This document shows, in pieces, positions 41,554 through 52,661 of a stretch of DNA of 64,000 nucleotides. Position 1 is the first letter of the stretch. Each line of letters begins with the position of its first letter. Source of the DNA: an uncultured SAR86 cluster bacterium (GTDB lineage Bacteria > Pseudomonadota > Gammaproteobacteria > Magnimaribacterales > AG-339-G14); NCBI GenBank assembly GCA_902587545.1, contig CACILL010000004.1:1-64000 (forward strand), read 5' to 3'. The position numbers and the translations under genes were made by a program. The notes below the pieces were generated by a model that searched no databases, was not told the origin of the DNA, and saw only the letters and a list, made by a program, of their open reading frames with translations.

Positions 41554-42302
41554 GATTTAATTTTCGAAGCGATAATAGCAAATTGTTCGCCGTCAAGCGA
41601 AGAATTTCCTACAAGACAACCATCAATCCCAGGAATAGAAATTATTTCTTCAATATTGCCTTTGGAGACACTTCCACCATACAAAATAGGACAATCAATA
41701 TTCTTATCTTCAAAAAAATCTAAAATAATGGATACTGCTGAAGAAATATTTTCAGAGTCAGCTTCTTTTCCACTTCCAATAGCCCATATTGGTTCATAGG
41801 CTAAGAGACCAGGTGATATGTTATCTTTACAGAAAGTTTCCAATTGATTTAATAGGAAAGATTTTTTTTTGTTGTTTTCTAGAATTTCTAACCCTTCTCC
41901 AATACAAAAAATATTTGATAATCCTTGTTCGTTTAGTCTAAAACCTTTTTCAAAAACAATATTTTCTGTATCGCCATTTTCTCTTAGCTCAGAGTGACCA
42001 ATGATAGAACCTTCGACACCCACTTTTTTTAAAAATTTAGACGAAATCTGTCCGGTGAATGCTCCTTCATCATATTGGGAAACATCTTGGGTGAAGAGTG
42101 AAATTTTATTAAAAATTTCATTCTTTGAATTTTTTATTTTTTCTGAAAAAACAGTGTAATCATACAAATTTAGACAAACTATTAACTTTACTTCATCGGA
42201 TTTTGGAAAATTATTTTGAGAACTAACAACATTTACAAATTCTTGTTCCCAAACGTCTATATCAACTGAATTCATTTTCCAGTTAGCAATCAGGTATTTC
42301 AT
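41550..42302 (-). CDS. tpiA: Triosephosphate isomerase
   Basis: LIANWKMN; IGHSELRE; LAYEPIWAIGSGK; ILYGGSVSKGN. Confidence 0.97.
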   Translation of the reverse strand: MKYLIANWKMNSVDIDVWEQEFVNVVSSQNNFPKSDEVKLIVCLNLYDYTVFSEKIKNSKNEIFNKISLFTQDVSQYDEGAFTGQISSKFLKKVGVEGSIIGHSELRENGDTENIVFEKGFRLNEQGLSNIFCIGEGLEILENNKKKSFLLNQLETFCKDNISPGLLAYEPIWAIGSGKEADSENISSAVSIILDFFEDKNIDCPILYGGSVSKGNIEEIISIPGIDGCLVGNSSLDGEQFAIIASKIKS

Positions 42303-42308
42303 GAGTAG

Positions 42309-43667
42309 TTAAGCTAAATCTCTTGCAAGATCAGTAAGTTGCTTGCTATGAATTTCAGTTACTTTAGAGTCTTTGGCTTCCACTAAAATTCTTAGTAAAG
42401 ACTCGGTTCCTGATTTTCTCACTAAAATTTTGCCATCAAACTCTGATATGTCTTTTTGGGCTTTTTCACAAGAATTCTTAAATTTTTTATTAGTCAAAAT
42501 GCTCTCAGCATTGGCAACTTCAACGTTTGTGAGGATTTGAGGATATTTCTTAAAAGAGCCCAGAATTTCGCTTAATGGTTTTCCAAAGGTAAGAAAAGCC
42601 TCAAAAAATTTGATGGCAGCAATGATCGCATCACCCGTTGCAACGCTATCTAAACAAATAATATGTCCTGACTGCTCTCCACCAAGCTGCCAACCAAGTT
42701 CTAAAAGCTTTTTCAATACATACTTATCTCCAACTTTGGATCTTACTAATTCAATACCCATTTCAGATAAAGCATTTTCAAGGCCCTTATTTGTCATATC
42801 TGTTCCAACAACTCCTTTGGATCCAAGAACAATCTGGTTTTCAAATTTAAATTTTGCTAATAAAAATAAAATATCATCTCCATCCAAAGCCTTAGCCTCT
42901 GAGTCGACTATGATTAATCTATCGCCATCGCCGTCAAAGGCAATTCCAAAGTCTGCGTTGTTGTCTAGCACCGCTTTTTTCAAAACATTTAAATCCGTTG
43001 ATCCACAATTTTGATTGATATTTAGACCGTTTGGATCATCTGAAATTGCAACTACTTCAGCGCCTAATTCTCTGAAAACTTTTGGGGCGACGTCATATGC
43101 TGCTCCATTAGCTGTATCGATAACAATTTTTAAATTGTTCAGACTAATTTCTTTAGATAAAGAGTTTTTGCAGTATTCAATATAACGACCGCTGGCATCA
43201 GATAATCTAGCTGCTTTTCCTAAGTTTTCAGGTTCTGCGACTTTGATAGGTTCTGAAATTTTTTGTTCAATTAATAGTTCTAATTCATCTGATATTTTTT
43301 GTCCTTTATCGTCAAAAAATTTAATTCCGTTATCTTCGTAAGAATTGTGAGATGCACTTATGACGATACCTGCCTGATTTTTAAAAGTACTGACTAAGTA
43401 AGATATTGCAGGAGTTGGCAGCGGACCTACTAAGCGCACATTCAAGCCTGAAGAAATTATTCCTGCTTGGAGGGCAGCTTCCAGCATGTAACCTGAAATT
43501 CTTGTATCTTTACCGATGATAAATGATGAAATTCCCTGATCCTTGAAGACCTCCCCAGCTGCCCACCCTAGTTTCAGGATGAAATCTGGACTGGTTTTAG
43601 AAGAAATCGGACCTCTGATGCCATCAGTGCCAAAGAATTTCTTTTTTGCGTTTATTATTTTGGCCAT
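42309..43667 (-). CDS. glmM: Phosphoglucosamine mutase
   Basis: FGTDGIRG; VISASHNSYEDNGIKFF; AFDGDGDRLI. Confidence 0.97.
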   Translation of the reverse strand: MAKIINAKKKFFGTDGIRGPISSKTSPDFILKLGWAAGEVFKDQGISSFIIGKDTRISGYMLEAALQAGIISSGLNVRLVGPLPTPAISYLVSTFKNQAGIVISASHNSYEDNGIKFFDDKGQKISDELELLIEQKISEPIKVAEPENLGKAARLSDASGRYIEYCKNSLSKEISLNNLKIVIDTANGAAYDVAPKVFRELGAEVVAISDDPNGLNINQNCGSTDLNVLKKAVLDNNADFGIAFDGDGDRLIIVDSEAKALDGDDILFLLAKFKFENQIVLGSKGVVGTDMTNKGLENALSEMGIELVRSKVGDKYVLKKLLELGWQLGGEQSGHIICLDSVATGDAIIAAIKFFEAFLTFGKPLSEILGSFKKYPQILTNVEVANAESILTNKKFKNSCEKAQKDISEFDGKILVRKSGTESLLRILVEAKDSKVTEIHSKQLTDLARDLA

Positions 43668-44458
43668 ATAGTTCTCAATAAATTAACGGTTTCTTTAACT
43701 TGATGAACTCTTAAAATATTTGCCCCACCTAGAGAGGCTATTATACCAGCAGTTAAGCTTTGTTCGTTTAGATGATTTTCCTTTGTCTCAAAAAGTAGTT
43801 TCAAGAACTTCTTTTGCGACAAGCCAGCCAACAAAACTCTATCTTTTTTTATTTTCTCTAAATTAGATAAAATTTTTAAATTCTGAAAAGGTGTTTTTCC
43901 GTATCCAAAACCAGGATCAAAAATCAAATTTTTTATATTAAAGTTTCCTTTCTTAAATTTGACTTCTATTTCAGAGAAAAAATGTTCTATTTGATCAAAT
44001 ATATCTTTTTTGTTTTCAGGATTGCCTTGATGACAAATACAAACAGGTATATTTTCTTTGCAGACTAAATTAAAACTTTGTTTGTCTTCAAAGGAAAAAA
44101 CATTATTGATTAAATCAATTTTATTCAAGATGGCTTCTTTGATTACTGCAAAATTAAATGAGTCAACAGAAAAAAGTATCGGATAATCTTTTAACTTTTC
44201 AAAAATAAATCCTAGTCGGTCAAGTTCTTCTTGAGGAGATATTTTGGTAAATCCAGGTTTTGTACTATGAGCTCCAATATCAATAAAATCAGCACCATCC
44301 TCAATCATTGATTCAATTGAATTGAATACCTTTGGTTCATCAAAAGTATTGTCTTTTTTTAGAAATTTGCCACCATCAAAAAAAGAGTCAGGTGTTAGGT
44401 TTAATACCCCCATGACTTTAGGGGTAGAAAGATCTAACTCTTTTTTTGGAAAGAGCAT
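43655..44458 (-). CDS. folP: Dihydropteroate synthase
   Basis: VMGVLNLTPDSFFDGGKF; DIGAHSTKPG; DPGFGYGKT. Confidence 0.96.
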   Translation of the reverse strand: MLFPKKELDLSTPKVMGVLNLTPDSFFDGGKFLKKDNTFDEPKVFNSIESMIEDGADFIDIGAHSTKPGFTKISPQEELDRLGFIFEKLKDYPILFSVDSFNFAVIKEAILNKIDLINNVFSFEDKQSFNLVCKENIPVCICHQGNPENKKDIFDQIEHFFSEIEVKFKKGNFNIKNLIFDPGFGYGKTPFQNLKILSNLEKIKKDRVLLAGLSQKKFLKLLFETKENHLNEQSLTAGIIASLGGANILRVHQVKETVNLLRTIWPK

Positions 44459-44469
44459 GTTAAGAAGCT

Positions 44470-46380
44470 TTAGACTTGTTCTGCTGGATCCTTAATTGGA
44501 GGTTCTTCTCCTTTTTTATTATCTTTACCAGAAGAAATGTCATCATCATCATTACTTCTTGGCTTAGCTCCGGCCATGATGTCATCAATCTGATCGCTGG
44601 TTAAGGTTTCAAGCTCTACAAGTGATTCAGCCATCATGTGAAGTTTATCCAGATTGTCTTTCAAAACCTTAGTAGCTTTCTTATAACAAGTATCGATGAT
44701 TTTTTTTGATTCTTCATCAATTAAGTTTGCAGTTTTATCTGAAACAGACGTTGATTTTGAACCTGCGCTTCTTCCAAGAAAAGGCTCATCGCCCTCTTCG
44801 TCGTATTTAATAGGGCCAAGTTTTTCAGACAAACCCCATTTGGTGACCATATTTCTTGCAAGTTCCGTTGCTCGCTCTATGTCGTTAGATGCTCCAGTTG
44901 TTACTCCGCCTTCACCGTAAATTAGTTCTTCGGCAATTCTTCCTCCAAATAATCCACAGATTCTGTCTAATATAGATTCTTTGCTGTAACTATATTTATC
45001 TTCTTCAGGAAGAAAAACAGTTACTCCAAGAGCCCTTCCACGCGGAATAATTGAAACTTTATAAACCGGATCGTGATGCTCTAAAGCTCTACCAACAATG
45101 GTGTGACCTGCCTCGTGATAAGCGGTTTTTGTTTTTTCATCCAAGCTCATTACCATGCTACGTCTCTCGGCACCCATCATTACTTTGTCTTTAGCAAGTT
45201 CTAATTCTTCCATGGAGACTTTCTTTTTGCCGGATCGAGCAGCAAACAAAGCAGCCTCATTAACTAAGTTAGCTAAATCGGCACCTGAAAAGCCTGGCGT
45301 TCCTCTTGCAATGTAAGAAGTTTCAACATCCTTGTCGATTGGGACTTTTCGAACATGCACATTAAGAATTTGTTCTCTACCCTTGATGTCTGGAAGTGGT
45401 ACAACAACCTGACGGTCAAATCTTCCGGGCCTTAATAAAGCAGGATCTAGAACGTCTGGTCTGTTCGTAGCAGCGATGATGATAATTCCTTCATTGGCTT
45501 CAAATCCATCCATCTCTACTAAAAGCTGGTTAAGTGTTTGCTCTCTTTCATCATGGCCACCGCCCAAGCCTGCTCCTCTATGACGACCTACTGCATCAAT
45601 CTCATCAATGAATACAATACAAGGTGCTTGACGTTTAGCTTGTTCGAACATATCTCTAACTCTAGATGCTCCAACACCGACAAACATTTCTACGAAATCA
45701 GAACCTGAAATTGTAAAAAATGGCACTTTGGCTTCTCCAGCTATTGCTCTTGCAAGCAAGGTCTTACCTGTTCCAGGAGAACCAACCATTAAAATTCCTC
45801 GAGGAATTTTTCCACCTAATTTTTGAAATTTTGAAGGATCTCTTAAAAAATCAACCAGTTCTTGGACTTCTTCTTTTGCTTCTTCTACTCCGGCTACATC
45901 TCTAAATGTTGTTTTGACCTTCCCGCCTTCCAACATTCTTGCTTTGCTTTTACCAAATGACATTGGGCCACCACGACCTCCCATGCCTCCTTGCATTTGA
46001 CGCATGAAGAAAAAAAAGATGGCTAAAATTATAAGAATTGGAAAACTAGCTACCAAAAGTTGTGTCCAAATGCTTTCTCTTTGAGGTTCTTCACCTAAAA
46101 CTTCGACTCTGTGCTCGAAAAGATCTGTCATTAATTGATCGTCTTGAACGTATATTGGACGAGTTGTTGTGAAAGAGTTTCCTTCTTGAGTGATCCCTTC
46201 GATGGTATAACCATCTCCTTTAAAAGATACTTGGGAAATCTGGTCTTTGTTTACTAAAGAAACAAATTCAGAATAGTTCATATTCTGTGAAGGGCTTTGG
46301 TTGTAAATGTTTTGGATGGCAACAAAGGTGATACCTGAAATTGCAAGCCAAACTAAAATATTTCTCATTAATTGCGACAT
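44470..46380 (-). CDS. ftsH: ATP-dependent zinc metalloprotease FtsH
   Basis: Two N-terminal [25 protein letters not shown] zinc motif. Confidence 0.98.
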   Translation of the reverse strand: MSQLMRNILVWLAISGITFVAIQNIYNQSPSQNMNYSEFVSLVNKDQISQVSFKGDGYTIEGITQEGNSFTTTRPIYVQDDQLMTDLFEHRVEVLGEEPQRESIWTQLLVASFPILIILAIFFFFMRQMQGGMGGRGGPMSFGKSKARMLEGGKVKTTFRDVAGVEEAKEEVQELVDFLRDPSKFQKLGGKIPRGILMVGSPGTGKTLLARAIAGEAKVPFFTISGSDFVEMFVGVGASRVRDMFEQAKRQAPCIVFIDEIDAVGRHRGAGLGGGHDEREQTLNQLLVEMDGFEANEGIIIIAATNRPDVLDPALLRPGRFDRQVVVPLPDIKGREQILNVHVRKVPIDKDVETSYIARGTPGFSGADLANLVNEAALFAARSGKKKVSMEELELAKDKVMMGAERRSMVMSLDEKTKTAYHEAGHTIVGRALEHHDPVYKVSIIPRGRALGVTVFLPEEDKYSYSKESILDRICGLFGGRIAEELIYGEGGVTTGASNDIERATELARNMVTKWGLSEKLGPIKYDEEGDEPFLGRSAGSKSTSVSDKTANLIDEESKKIIDTCYKKATKVLKDNLDKLHMMAESLVELETLTSDQIDDIMAGAKPRSNDDDDISSGKDNKKGEEPPIKDPAEQV

Positions 46381-46385
46381 AATTC

Positions 46386-46967
46386 TTACTTTTTAAATTT
46401 TCCTAATAAATAACATTCCTTTGAACTTGTTCTGGATGCTTCTGGTTTAATTCTTACTACCTCTTTGAAATTTTCTTTCATAAATTCTTTTAAATGATCA
46501 AAAGAACTACCTTGAAAACATTTTGCTAGAAAAGAACCTCCTTTTACAAGATATTTATTTATTAGATATATCTCTATATTCAAAAGTTCAATCATATTTT
46601 CAGAGTCGGTAATGCTTATACCACTTATATTGGGGGCAATATCAGATAAAACAAGGTCAAAATGGTCATTTAAGTCATTGTCGTTAACTTCCAATAAATC
46701 CTTTTGTAGAAAGGTAATTCCCTCAATTTTAGCCATGGAAAGTATATCTATGCCTGTAATTGATGCTTTTCCTTTTGTAAGCTCTTTTGCCACTTGAATC
46801 CAACTGCCTGGAGCGCAGCCTATATCCAAAATATTTTGATTTTGTTTAATTAAATTGTGCGACTTATTGATCTGCTTTAATTTATAGGCTGCTCTTGATC
46901 TATAGCCGTCTTTTTTTGAAAGCTTATTGAACCTTTCTCCGCCGGTATAGTTGGGATTTTTGCTCAA
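46386..46967 (-). CDS. rlmE: 23S rRNA Um2552 methyltransferase RlmE
   Basis: [40 protein letters not shown]. Confidence 0.97.
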   Translation of the reverse strand: MSKNPNYTGGERFNKLSKKDGYRSRAAYKLKQINKSHNLIKQNQNILDIGCAPGSWIQVAKELTKGKASITGIDILSMAKIEGITFLQKDLLEVNDNDLNDHFDLVLSDIAPNISGISITDSENMIELLNIEIYLINKYLVKGGSFLAKCFQGSSFDHLKEFMKENFKEVVRIKPEASRTSSKECYLLGKFKK

Positions 46968-46968
46968 A

Positions 46969-47448
46969 TCAAATGTGCTTAATAGCTACTATTTCGTATT
47001 CTTGAGGACCGGCTGGACTTTCAAACTTAGCAATATCTCCCTCAACCTTACCTATAAGTGCTCTAGCTAAAGGAGAGGAGAAAGAGATTTTGCCCTCATT
47101 TACATTTGCTTCATCTTCGCCAACAATTTTGAAAATCACTTCTTCATCTTTTCCTAAATCATAAAGATCCAACGTGACGCCAAAAATTACTTTACCGGTA
47201 GGCGCTATAGCGGTTACGTCTATAATCTGGGAATTCGTTAATTTAGATTCTATCTCTCTGATTCTTGCTTCTGTCAGCCCTTGTTGTTCTTTAGCTGCGT
47301 GGTATTCGGCATTTTCCTTCAAATCACCAAGCTCTCTGGCTGCAGCAATTTCTTTGGACAATTGGATTCTTACATTTTTTGTAAGGTGTTCGTGTTCTGC
47401 ACGTAAGGCTTTCTCGCCTTCTACGGTCATTGGGGCTTTGTCAGTCAT
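46969..47448 (-). CDS. greA: Transcription elongation factor GreA
   Basis: AREHGDLKENAEYHAAKEQQ-type motif (ARELGDLKENAEYHAAKEQQG). Confidence 0.97.
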   Translation of the reverse strand: MTDKAPMTVEGEKALRAEHEHLTKNVRIQLSKEIAAARELGDLKENAEYHAAKEQQGLTEARIREIESKLTNSQIIDVTAIAPTGKVIFGVTLDLYDLGKDEEVIFKIVGEDEANVNEGKISFSSPLARALIGKVEGDIAKFESPAGPQEYEIVAIKHI

Positions 47449-47452
47449 ATCC

Positions 47453-50400
47453 TCAATGGATATCTTGAAGTTTTTTTACCCTCCAATCAACCTGATTTTC
47501 TATTACCTTACATATCGCTCTTGCACCTTCAATAGTGGTAGAACTACAAATCTTCTGATCAAGAGCAGTTCTTCTAATTGATGCAGAATCGGTAATTGAT
47601 TCTCTTCCTTCTGTAGTATTAACCACAAGACTGATTTCTTTATTTTTCATCAAATCAACGATGTGTGGCCTGCCTTCCAAAACTTTATTTATTTTCTTTA
47701 CTTTAAACCCCATGTCTTCTAGATCTCTTGCGGTTCCTCTGGTAGCTACTAACTTAAAACCTGAATTGGTTAAACTTTTGGCAAGTTCTTCCAAATAAGT
47801 TTTGTCTGTATTTCTGACACTCAAGAACGCAGCTCCCTTCAAAGGTATCGACACTCCGGCAGCTATTTCAGCCTTTTCAAATGCTTCAACAAATGAAGGC
47901 GCTATTCCCATGACTTCACCGGTAGATCGCATTTCCGGACCTAGAATAGGATCAACTGCTTGGAATTTTTCAAATGGAAGCACTGCCTCTTTTACCGAAT
48001 AAAATTTGGGTTTTTTGAATTTAGTGATCCCTAAATTTTTTAAACTTTTACCAGACATCACTTGAGCAGCAATTTTCGCCAATGGAGAGCCAATAGCTTT
48101 TGAAACAAAAGGAATGGTTCGGGAGGCTCTAGGATTGACTTCCAATAAGTATATTTTCTCATTTGCATAGGCCAATTGGATATTGACCAAACCAGAAATT
48201 TTCATGTTCTTGATGACTTTGATTGCCGTGGCTTCAATTTCTGCAAGCAATTTTTTATCTATGCTGTAAGGAGGAATGGAACAAGCCGAATCTCCTGAAT
48301 GGACTCCTGCCTGCTCGATGTGTTGAAGTACACCACAAATAATATGAGTTTTGCCATCGCTTATTGCTTCGACATCAAACTCAATCGCTAAGTCTAAGAA
48401 CTTATCGATCAAAACTGGATTTTTTGTATCAACGTCCAAAGCTTCGGTTAAATATTTTTTTAAATCCTCATCATCGTAGACAATTTCCATGGCTCGACCA
48501 CCCAAAACATAAGAAGGTCTTACGACAACTGGATAGCCAATTCGATTGGCAATTTTAATCGCTTGAGCATTGTTCGATGCCATGCCATTGGCTGGTTGAA
48601 GCAGTTTGTTTTCTTTTACAAATTTTTGAAATCTAGAGCGATCTTCAGATAAATCAATTTGATCAGGAGAAGTGCCCAAAATTGGAACGCCATTTTTTTC
48701 TAAATCTTTGGCAAGTTTGAGTGGTGTTTGTCCGCCGTATTGAATGATCAAACCTTTGGGTTTTTCTACTTCGTAAATTTCTAAAACATCTTCTAAAGTG
48801 ATTGGCTCAAAATAAAGTCTATCGGAAGTATCGTAATCGGTGGAAACCGTCTCTGGATTGCAATTCACCATGATGGTTTCGAAACCCTCCTCTTTTAAAA
48901 CTTGTGCTGCATGCACACAGCAGTAGTCAAATTCAATTCCTTGGCCGATTCTATTGGGCCCGCCCCCAAGGACCATGATTTTTTTCTTCTTGGTAGGATT
49001 GGATTCACACTCGTCTTGATAAGTTGAATACATGTATGCCGTTGAAGTTTCAAACTCAGCAGCGCAAGTATCTACTCTTTTGAAGACTGGTTTGATTTTT
49101 AATCTTTTTCTTTTCGCTCGAATGTCTTTTTCAGATTTACCGGTTAACTCCGCAATTCTTTTATCTGAGAAACCAATTTTTTTGGCTTCAAGGAATAAAT
49201 CCTTAGAAGAGAAGAATTTTTTGGACTTGATGATTTTTTCGTAATTAATGATTTCTTGTACTTCTTTTAGAAACCAAAGGTCAATGCCAGTAAAAGCTTG
49301 GATTTCATTGATATCCATCCCTTTTCTAAAAGCCTCTCCAATAAACCAAAGTCTCTCAGGCGTTGGCGTAATCAGTCTCGGTTTGATAGCTTTGATATTT
49401 TTAGCTTGTTCAGGCGATTCGAAACCTGAAGAGCCAATTTCCAAACCACGCATGGCTTTTTGTAACGATTCTTTAAAGTTGGAACCAATGGCCATAACTT
49501 CTCCAACCGATTTCATTTGTGAAGTCAGTGTAGGATTGGCACCTGCAAACTTTTCAAAGTTAAATCTTGGAATTTTCGTGACTACATAATCAATCGTTGG
49601 CTCGAAAGAAGCTGGTATGGAATCTTTGCTGATATCGTTTTGCAATTCGTCCAAAGTGAAACCAACCGCAAGTTTTGCCGCTATCTTGGCAATCGGAAAA
49701 CCTGTTGCTTTGGATGCCAAAGCAGAAGATCTGGAAACTCTGGGATTCATTTCAATCACAACCATCTCTCCGTCTTCTGGGTTGATGGCAAACTGGACAT
49801 TGGATCCACCGGTTTCTACTCCAATTTCTCTTAGGATAGCCATTGAGGCATTTCGCATCATTTGGTATTCCTTATCGGTCAGTGTTTGTGCTGGCGCTAC
49901 AGTAATCGAATCCCCAGTGTGAACTCCCATGGGATCGAAATTTTCAATGGAACAAATAATGATGCAGTTATCGGCCTTATCTCTAACAACTTCCATCTCA
50001 TATTCTTTCCAGCCTGCAAGGTACTTATCAATATAAAGCTCTGAAGTTGGTGATAAATCCAAGCCTCTGTGACAAATCTCTTCAAACTCATCACTGTTGT
50101 AGGCAATTCCTCCACCAGAACCGCCCAAAGTAAAGTTGGGTCGAATGATGCATGGATAGCCAACCAGTTGTTGCACTTCCCAACACTCATCAATGTTGTG
50201 AGCCAGTTTAGCTAGAGGTACTTTAAGGCCAATTTTTTCCATTGCTGCAGCAAAGAGTTCTCGATCTTCTGCTTTATCGATCGCCTCTTTGGTAGCACCA
50301 ATCAATTCAATGTTGTATTTTTTAAGAATTCCTTTTTTATTGAGATCCAGAGCTACGTTTAGTCCGGTTTGACCACCCATGGTCGGTAAAATTGCATCGG

Positions 50401-50647
50401 GTTTTTCGATCTTAATGATCTTTTCTAAGGATTGCCATGTAATGGGTTCAATGTAGGTAGCATCTGCCAAGCCAGGATCGGTCATTATTGTTGCTGGATT
50501 GGAGTTGACCAAGATGACTTTGTAACCTTCTTCTCTTAAAGCTTTACAAGCCTGAACTCCAGAATAATCAAATTCACAAGCTTGACCAATGATGATTGGC
50601 CCTGCGCCAATAATCAAAACGGATTTGATATCAGTTCTTTTTGGCAT
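47453..50647 (-). CDS. carB: Carbamoyl-phosphate synthase large subunit
   Basis: 1064 aa, duplicated ATP-grasp synthetase halves, [24 protein letters not shown]. Confidence 0.98.
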   Translation of the reverse strand: MPKRTDIKSVLIIGAGPIIIGQACEFDYSGVQACKALREEGYKVILVNSNPATIMTDPGLADATYIEPITWQSLEKIIKIEKPDAILPTMGGQTGLNVALDLNKKGILKKYNIELIGATKEAIDKAEDRELFAAAMEKIGLKVPLAKLAHNIDECWEVQQLVGYPCIIRPNFTLGGSGGGIAYNSDEFEEICHRGLDLSPTSELYIDKYLAGWKEYEMEVVRDKADNCIIICSIENFDPMGVHTGDSITVAPAQTLTDKEYQMMRNASMAILREIGVETGGSNVQFAINPEDGEMVVIEMNPRVSRSSALASKATGFPIAKIAAKLAVGFTLDELQNDISKDSIPASFEPTIDYVVTKIPRFNFEKFAGANPTLTSQMKSVGEVMAIGSNFKESLQKAMRGLEIGSSGFESPEQAKNIKAIKPRLITPTPERLWFIGEAFRKGMDINEIQAFTGIDLWFLKEVQEIINYEKIIKSKKFFSSKDLFLEAKKIGFSDKRIAELTGKSEKDIRAKRKRLKIKPVFKRVDTCAAEFETSTAYMYSTYQDECESNPTKKKKIMVLGGGPNRIGQGIEFDYCCVHAAQVLKEEGFETIMVNCNPETVSTDYDTSDRLYFEPITLEDVLEIYEVEKPKGLIIQYGGQTPLKLAKDLEKNGVPILGTSPDQIDLSEDRSRFQKFVKENKLLQPANGMASNNAQAIKIANRIGYPVVVRPSYVLGGRAMEIVYDDEDLKKYLTEALDVDTKNPVLIDKFLDLAIEFDVEAISDGKTHIICGVLQHIEQAGVHSGDSACSIPPYSIDKKLLAEIEATAIKVIKNMKISGLVNIQLAYANEKIYLLEVNPRASRTIPFVSKAIGSPLAKIAAQVMSGKSLKNLGITKFKKPKFYSVKEAVLPFEKFQAVDPILGPEMRSTGEVMGIAPSFVEAFEKAEIAAGVSIPLKGAAFLSVRNTDKTYLEELAKSLTNSGFKLVATRGTARDLEDMGFKVKKINKVLEGRPHIVDLMKNKEISLVVNTTEGRESITDSASIRRTALDQKICSSTTIEGARAICKVIENQVDWRVKKLQDIH

Positions 50648-51755
50648 ATTTGTTTACCTGAGCGATGAAAGTATCAAAGAGCGATCGCAACTCTTGCGGT
50701 CCTGGACTTGCTTCTGGATGACCTTGAAAACCAAAGATGCGATTCTTTTGAAAAGAAATTCCTTGGATAGAGCCATCGAATAAAGATCGGTGTGTAATTG
50801 AAATATCTTTTGATAAGGACTTTTCTGAAATCGTAAAGCCATGGTTTTGGCTGGTTATTGCGACTTCGTTGGTGATGAGATTTTTTACAGGATGATTGGC
50901 ACCGTGGTGACCGAATTTCATTTTTTCAGTTTTCATGCCCAACGCTAAACCCAAAAGCTGATGCCCTAAACAAATACCAAACAAAGGTATTTTTGTTTCT
51001 CTGATCAATCTGGAAATCGTATCTATTGGTTGATGACATGGTTCAGGATCTCCTGGGCCATTGGATAAAAATACGCCATCTGGTTTTTTATCAAGGATGG
51101 TTTCAAAGTCGGTGTTGGCCGGCATAACCTCTACCTCGCATTCGCGATCCACCAACAAGCGAAGAATGTTGTGTTTGACACCAAAATCAAGAGCAATGAT
51201 TTTGTATTTGAGTTTGGGCTTCTTGGTGCCATAACTTGGCTTTTTCCACAAATAAGATTTTGCGGTCGTTACCTTGGAAGCCAAATCTTTGCCTTTGAGA
51301 CTACCAAATCTTGCAAACAATTTTTCAATATCTGTTTTAGTCTTCTTCTTATAAGAAATAAAGGCCGGTTGAGAACCTTTGTTTCTCAAAACTCTGGTTA
51401 ACTTTCTGGTATCGATATTTTTTATGCCTGGCACTTTATTGGCCTTTAAAAAATCAGCTAAAGAGAGTTCATTTCTCCAATTGCTTTCCACTCGCGTTAG
51501 ATCTCTGATTACCACACCACTTGCACCGCCAACGGCAGATTCATGATCATCGATATTGGTCCCAACGTTTCCAATATGCGGATAAGTAAAACAAATGAGT
51601 TGATCGGTATAAGACAAATCGGTGATGATTTCTTGATAGCCCGTCATTGAAGTATTGAAAACCAGTTCACCTACTTTTTCTTTGGTGTAACCAAAAGCTT
51701 CGCCATCGAAGACTTCACCTGATTTTAGGATGAGCTGAGCAGGTTTAGCTCTCAT
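50631..51755 (-). CDS. carA: Carbamoyl-phosphate synthase small subunit
   Basis: [33 protein letters not shown]. Confidence 0.98.
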   Translation of the reverse strand: MRAKPAQLILKSGEVFDGEAFGYTKEKVGELVFNTSMTGYQEIITDLSYTDQLICFTYPHIGNVGTNIDDHESAVGGASGVVIRDLTRVESNWRNELSLADFLKANKVPGIKNIDTRKLTRVLRNKGSQPAFISYKKKTKTDIEKLFARFGSLKGKDLASKVTTAKSYLWKKPSYGTKKPKLKYKIIALDFGVKHNILRLLVDRECEVEVMPANTDFETILDKKPDGVFLSNGPGDPEPCHQPIDTISRLIRETKIPLFGICLGHQLLGLALGMKTEKMKFGHHGANHPVKNLITNEVAITSQNHGFTISEKSLSKDISITHRSLFDGSIQGISFQKNRIFGFQGHPEASPGPQELRSLFDTFIAQVNKYAKKN

Positions 51756-51840
51756 GAAATACCTGCTTCAAATGGGTAAAAAAAAACGCGAACAAAGTAG
51801 AAACTATGGATCGCGTTTTAAAATCTAATGCCGTTTGCAT
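51745..51840 (-). CDS. Candidate 31-aa carAB leader peptide
   Basis: ATG at 51840: [31 protein letters not shown], reads through a terminator-like hairpin and overlaps the carA start in another frame; no clear Shine-Dalgarno. Confidence 0.4.
   Translation of the reverse strand: MQTALDFKTRSIVSTLFAFFFTHLKQVFHES
51778..51819 (-). terminator. Intrinsic terminator-like hairpin in the carA 5' leader (attenuator candidate)
   Basis: Minus strand AAAACGCGA-N19-TCGCGTTTT then TTTTT; 9-bp perfect stem with a 9-U run, 22 nt before the carA ATG. Confidence 0.65.
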
Positions 51841-51893
51841 TAGAATGTGACTCTAATGAAATAACTCTGTAAAGTCCATTAAAAATTTAACTT

Positions 51894-52658
51894 ATGATTA
51901 AAAATTCGGAAGATATAAAAGGCATGAGAGTCGCAGGCAAGCTTGCTGCTCAGACTTTGGAGATGATCGGTGAACATGTAAAACCAGGAATTTCCACCGG
52001 TGAACTAGACAAAATTTGTCACGACTACATTGTGGATGAGATCGATTGCATTCCAGCGCCCTTAAACTACAAAGGTTTTCCAAAATCAATTTGCACCTCA
52101 ATCAATCAAGTGGTTTGTCATGGCATTCCCACTGAAAATAGAATTCTAAAAAGCAACGACATCATAAATATCGATGTCACCGTCATCAAAGACGGTTACC
52201 ACGGGGATACCAGCAAAATGTTCATGGTTGGCAAAGCCCAACCGCACGCTCAACGCTTGGTTGATATCACTCAAGAATGCCTTTATCGCGGTATTGAACA
52301 AGTTAAGCCTGGAGCTAGATTGGGTGACATTGGTCATGCCATTCAAGTCCATGCCGAGGGCAATCATTATTCAGTCGTAAGAGAATACTGCGGACATGGC
52401 ATTGGCAAAGTCTTTCATGAAGATCCACAAGTTTTGCATTACGGCCAACCCAATACCGGTATGTCATTGCAAGAAGGCATGTGCTTTACCATCGAGCCCA
52501 TGATCAATTTGGGCACCTACAAAACCAAGCTGTCCAAAACCGATGGATGGACGGTCGAGACTGCGGATGGCAGATTATCTGCCCAATGGGAACACACCAT
52601 CTTGGTAACTCAAGACGGCTTTGAAGTTCTTACCCAAAGAAGTGAAGAAAGTTTTTAG
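51894..52658 (+). CDS. map: Methionine aminopeptidase type I
   Basis: ISTGELDKICHDYI; GYHGDTSKMF; EYCGHGIGKVFHEDPQVLHYG; FTIEPMINLG. Confidence 0.97.
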   Translation: MIKNSEDIKGMRVAGKLAAQTLEMIGEHVKPGISTGELDKICHDYIVDEIDCIPAPLNYKGFPKSICTSINQVVCHGIPTENRILKSNDIINIDVTVIKDGYHGDTSKMFMVGKAQPHAQRLVDITQECLYRGIEQVKPGARLGDIGHAIQVHAEGNHYSVVREYCGHGIGKVFHEDPQVLHYGQPNTGMSLQEGMCFTIEPMINLGTYKTKLSKTDGWTVETADGRLSAQWEHTILVTQDGFEVLTQRSEESF

Positions 52659-52661
52659 TCT

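Noticed and set aside
42610-43014. 134-aa + strand ORF antisense to glmM
   Set aside because: Low-complexity Ser/Pro-rich shadow ORF opposite a confident glmM; same for 47174-47581, 49248-49589, 49617-49922, 37174-37485 and similar.
51806-51850. 14-codon + strand ORF MDRVLKSNAVCIRM upstream of map
   Set aside because: Too short, no Shine-Dalgarno, and the region is better explained by the carA leader on the other strand.
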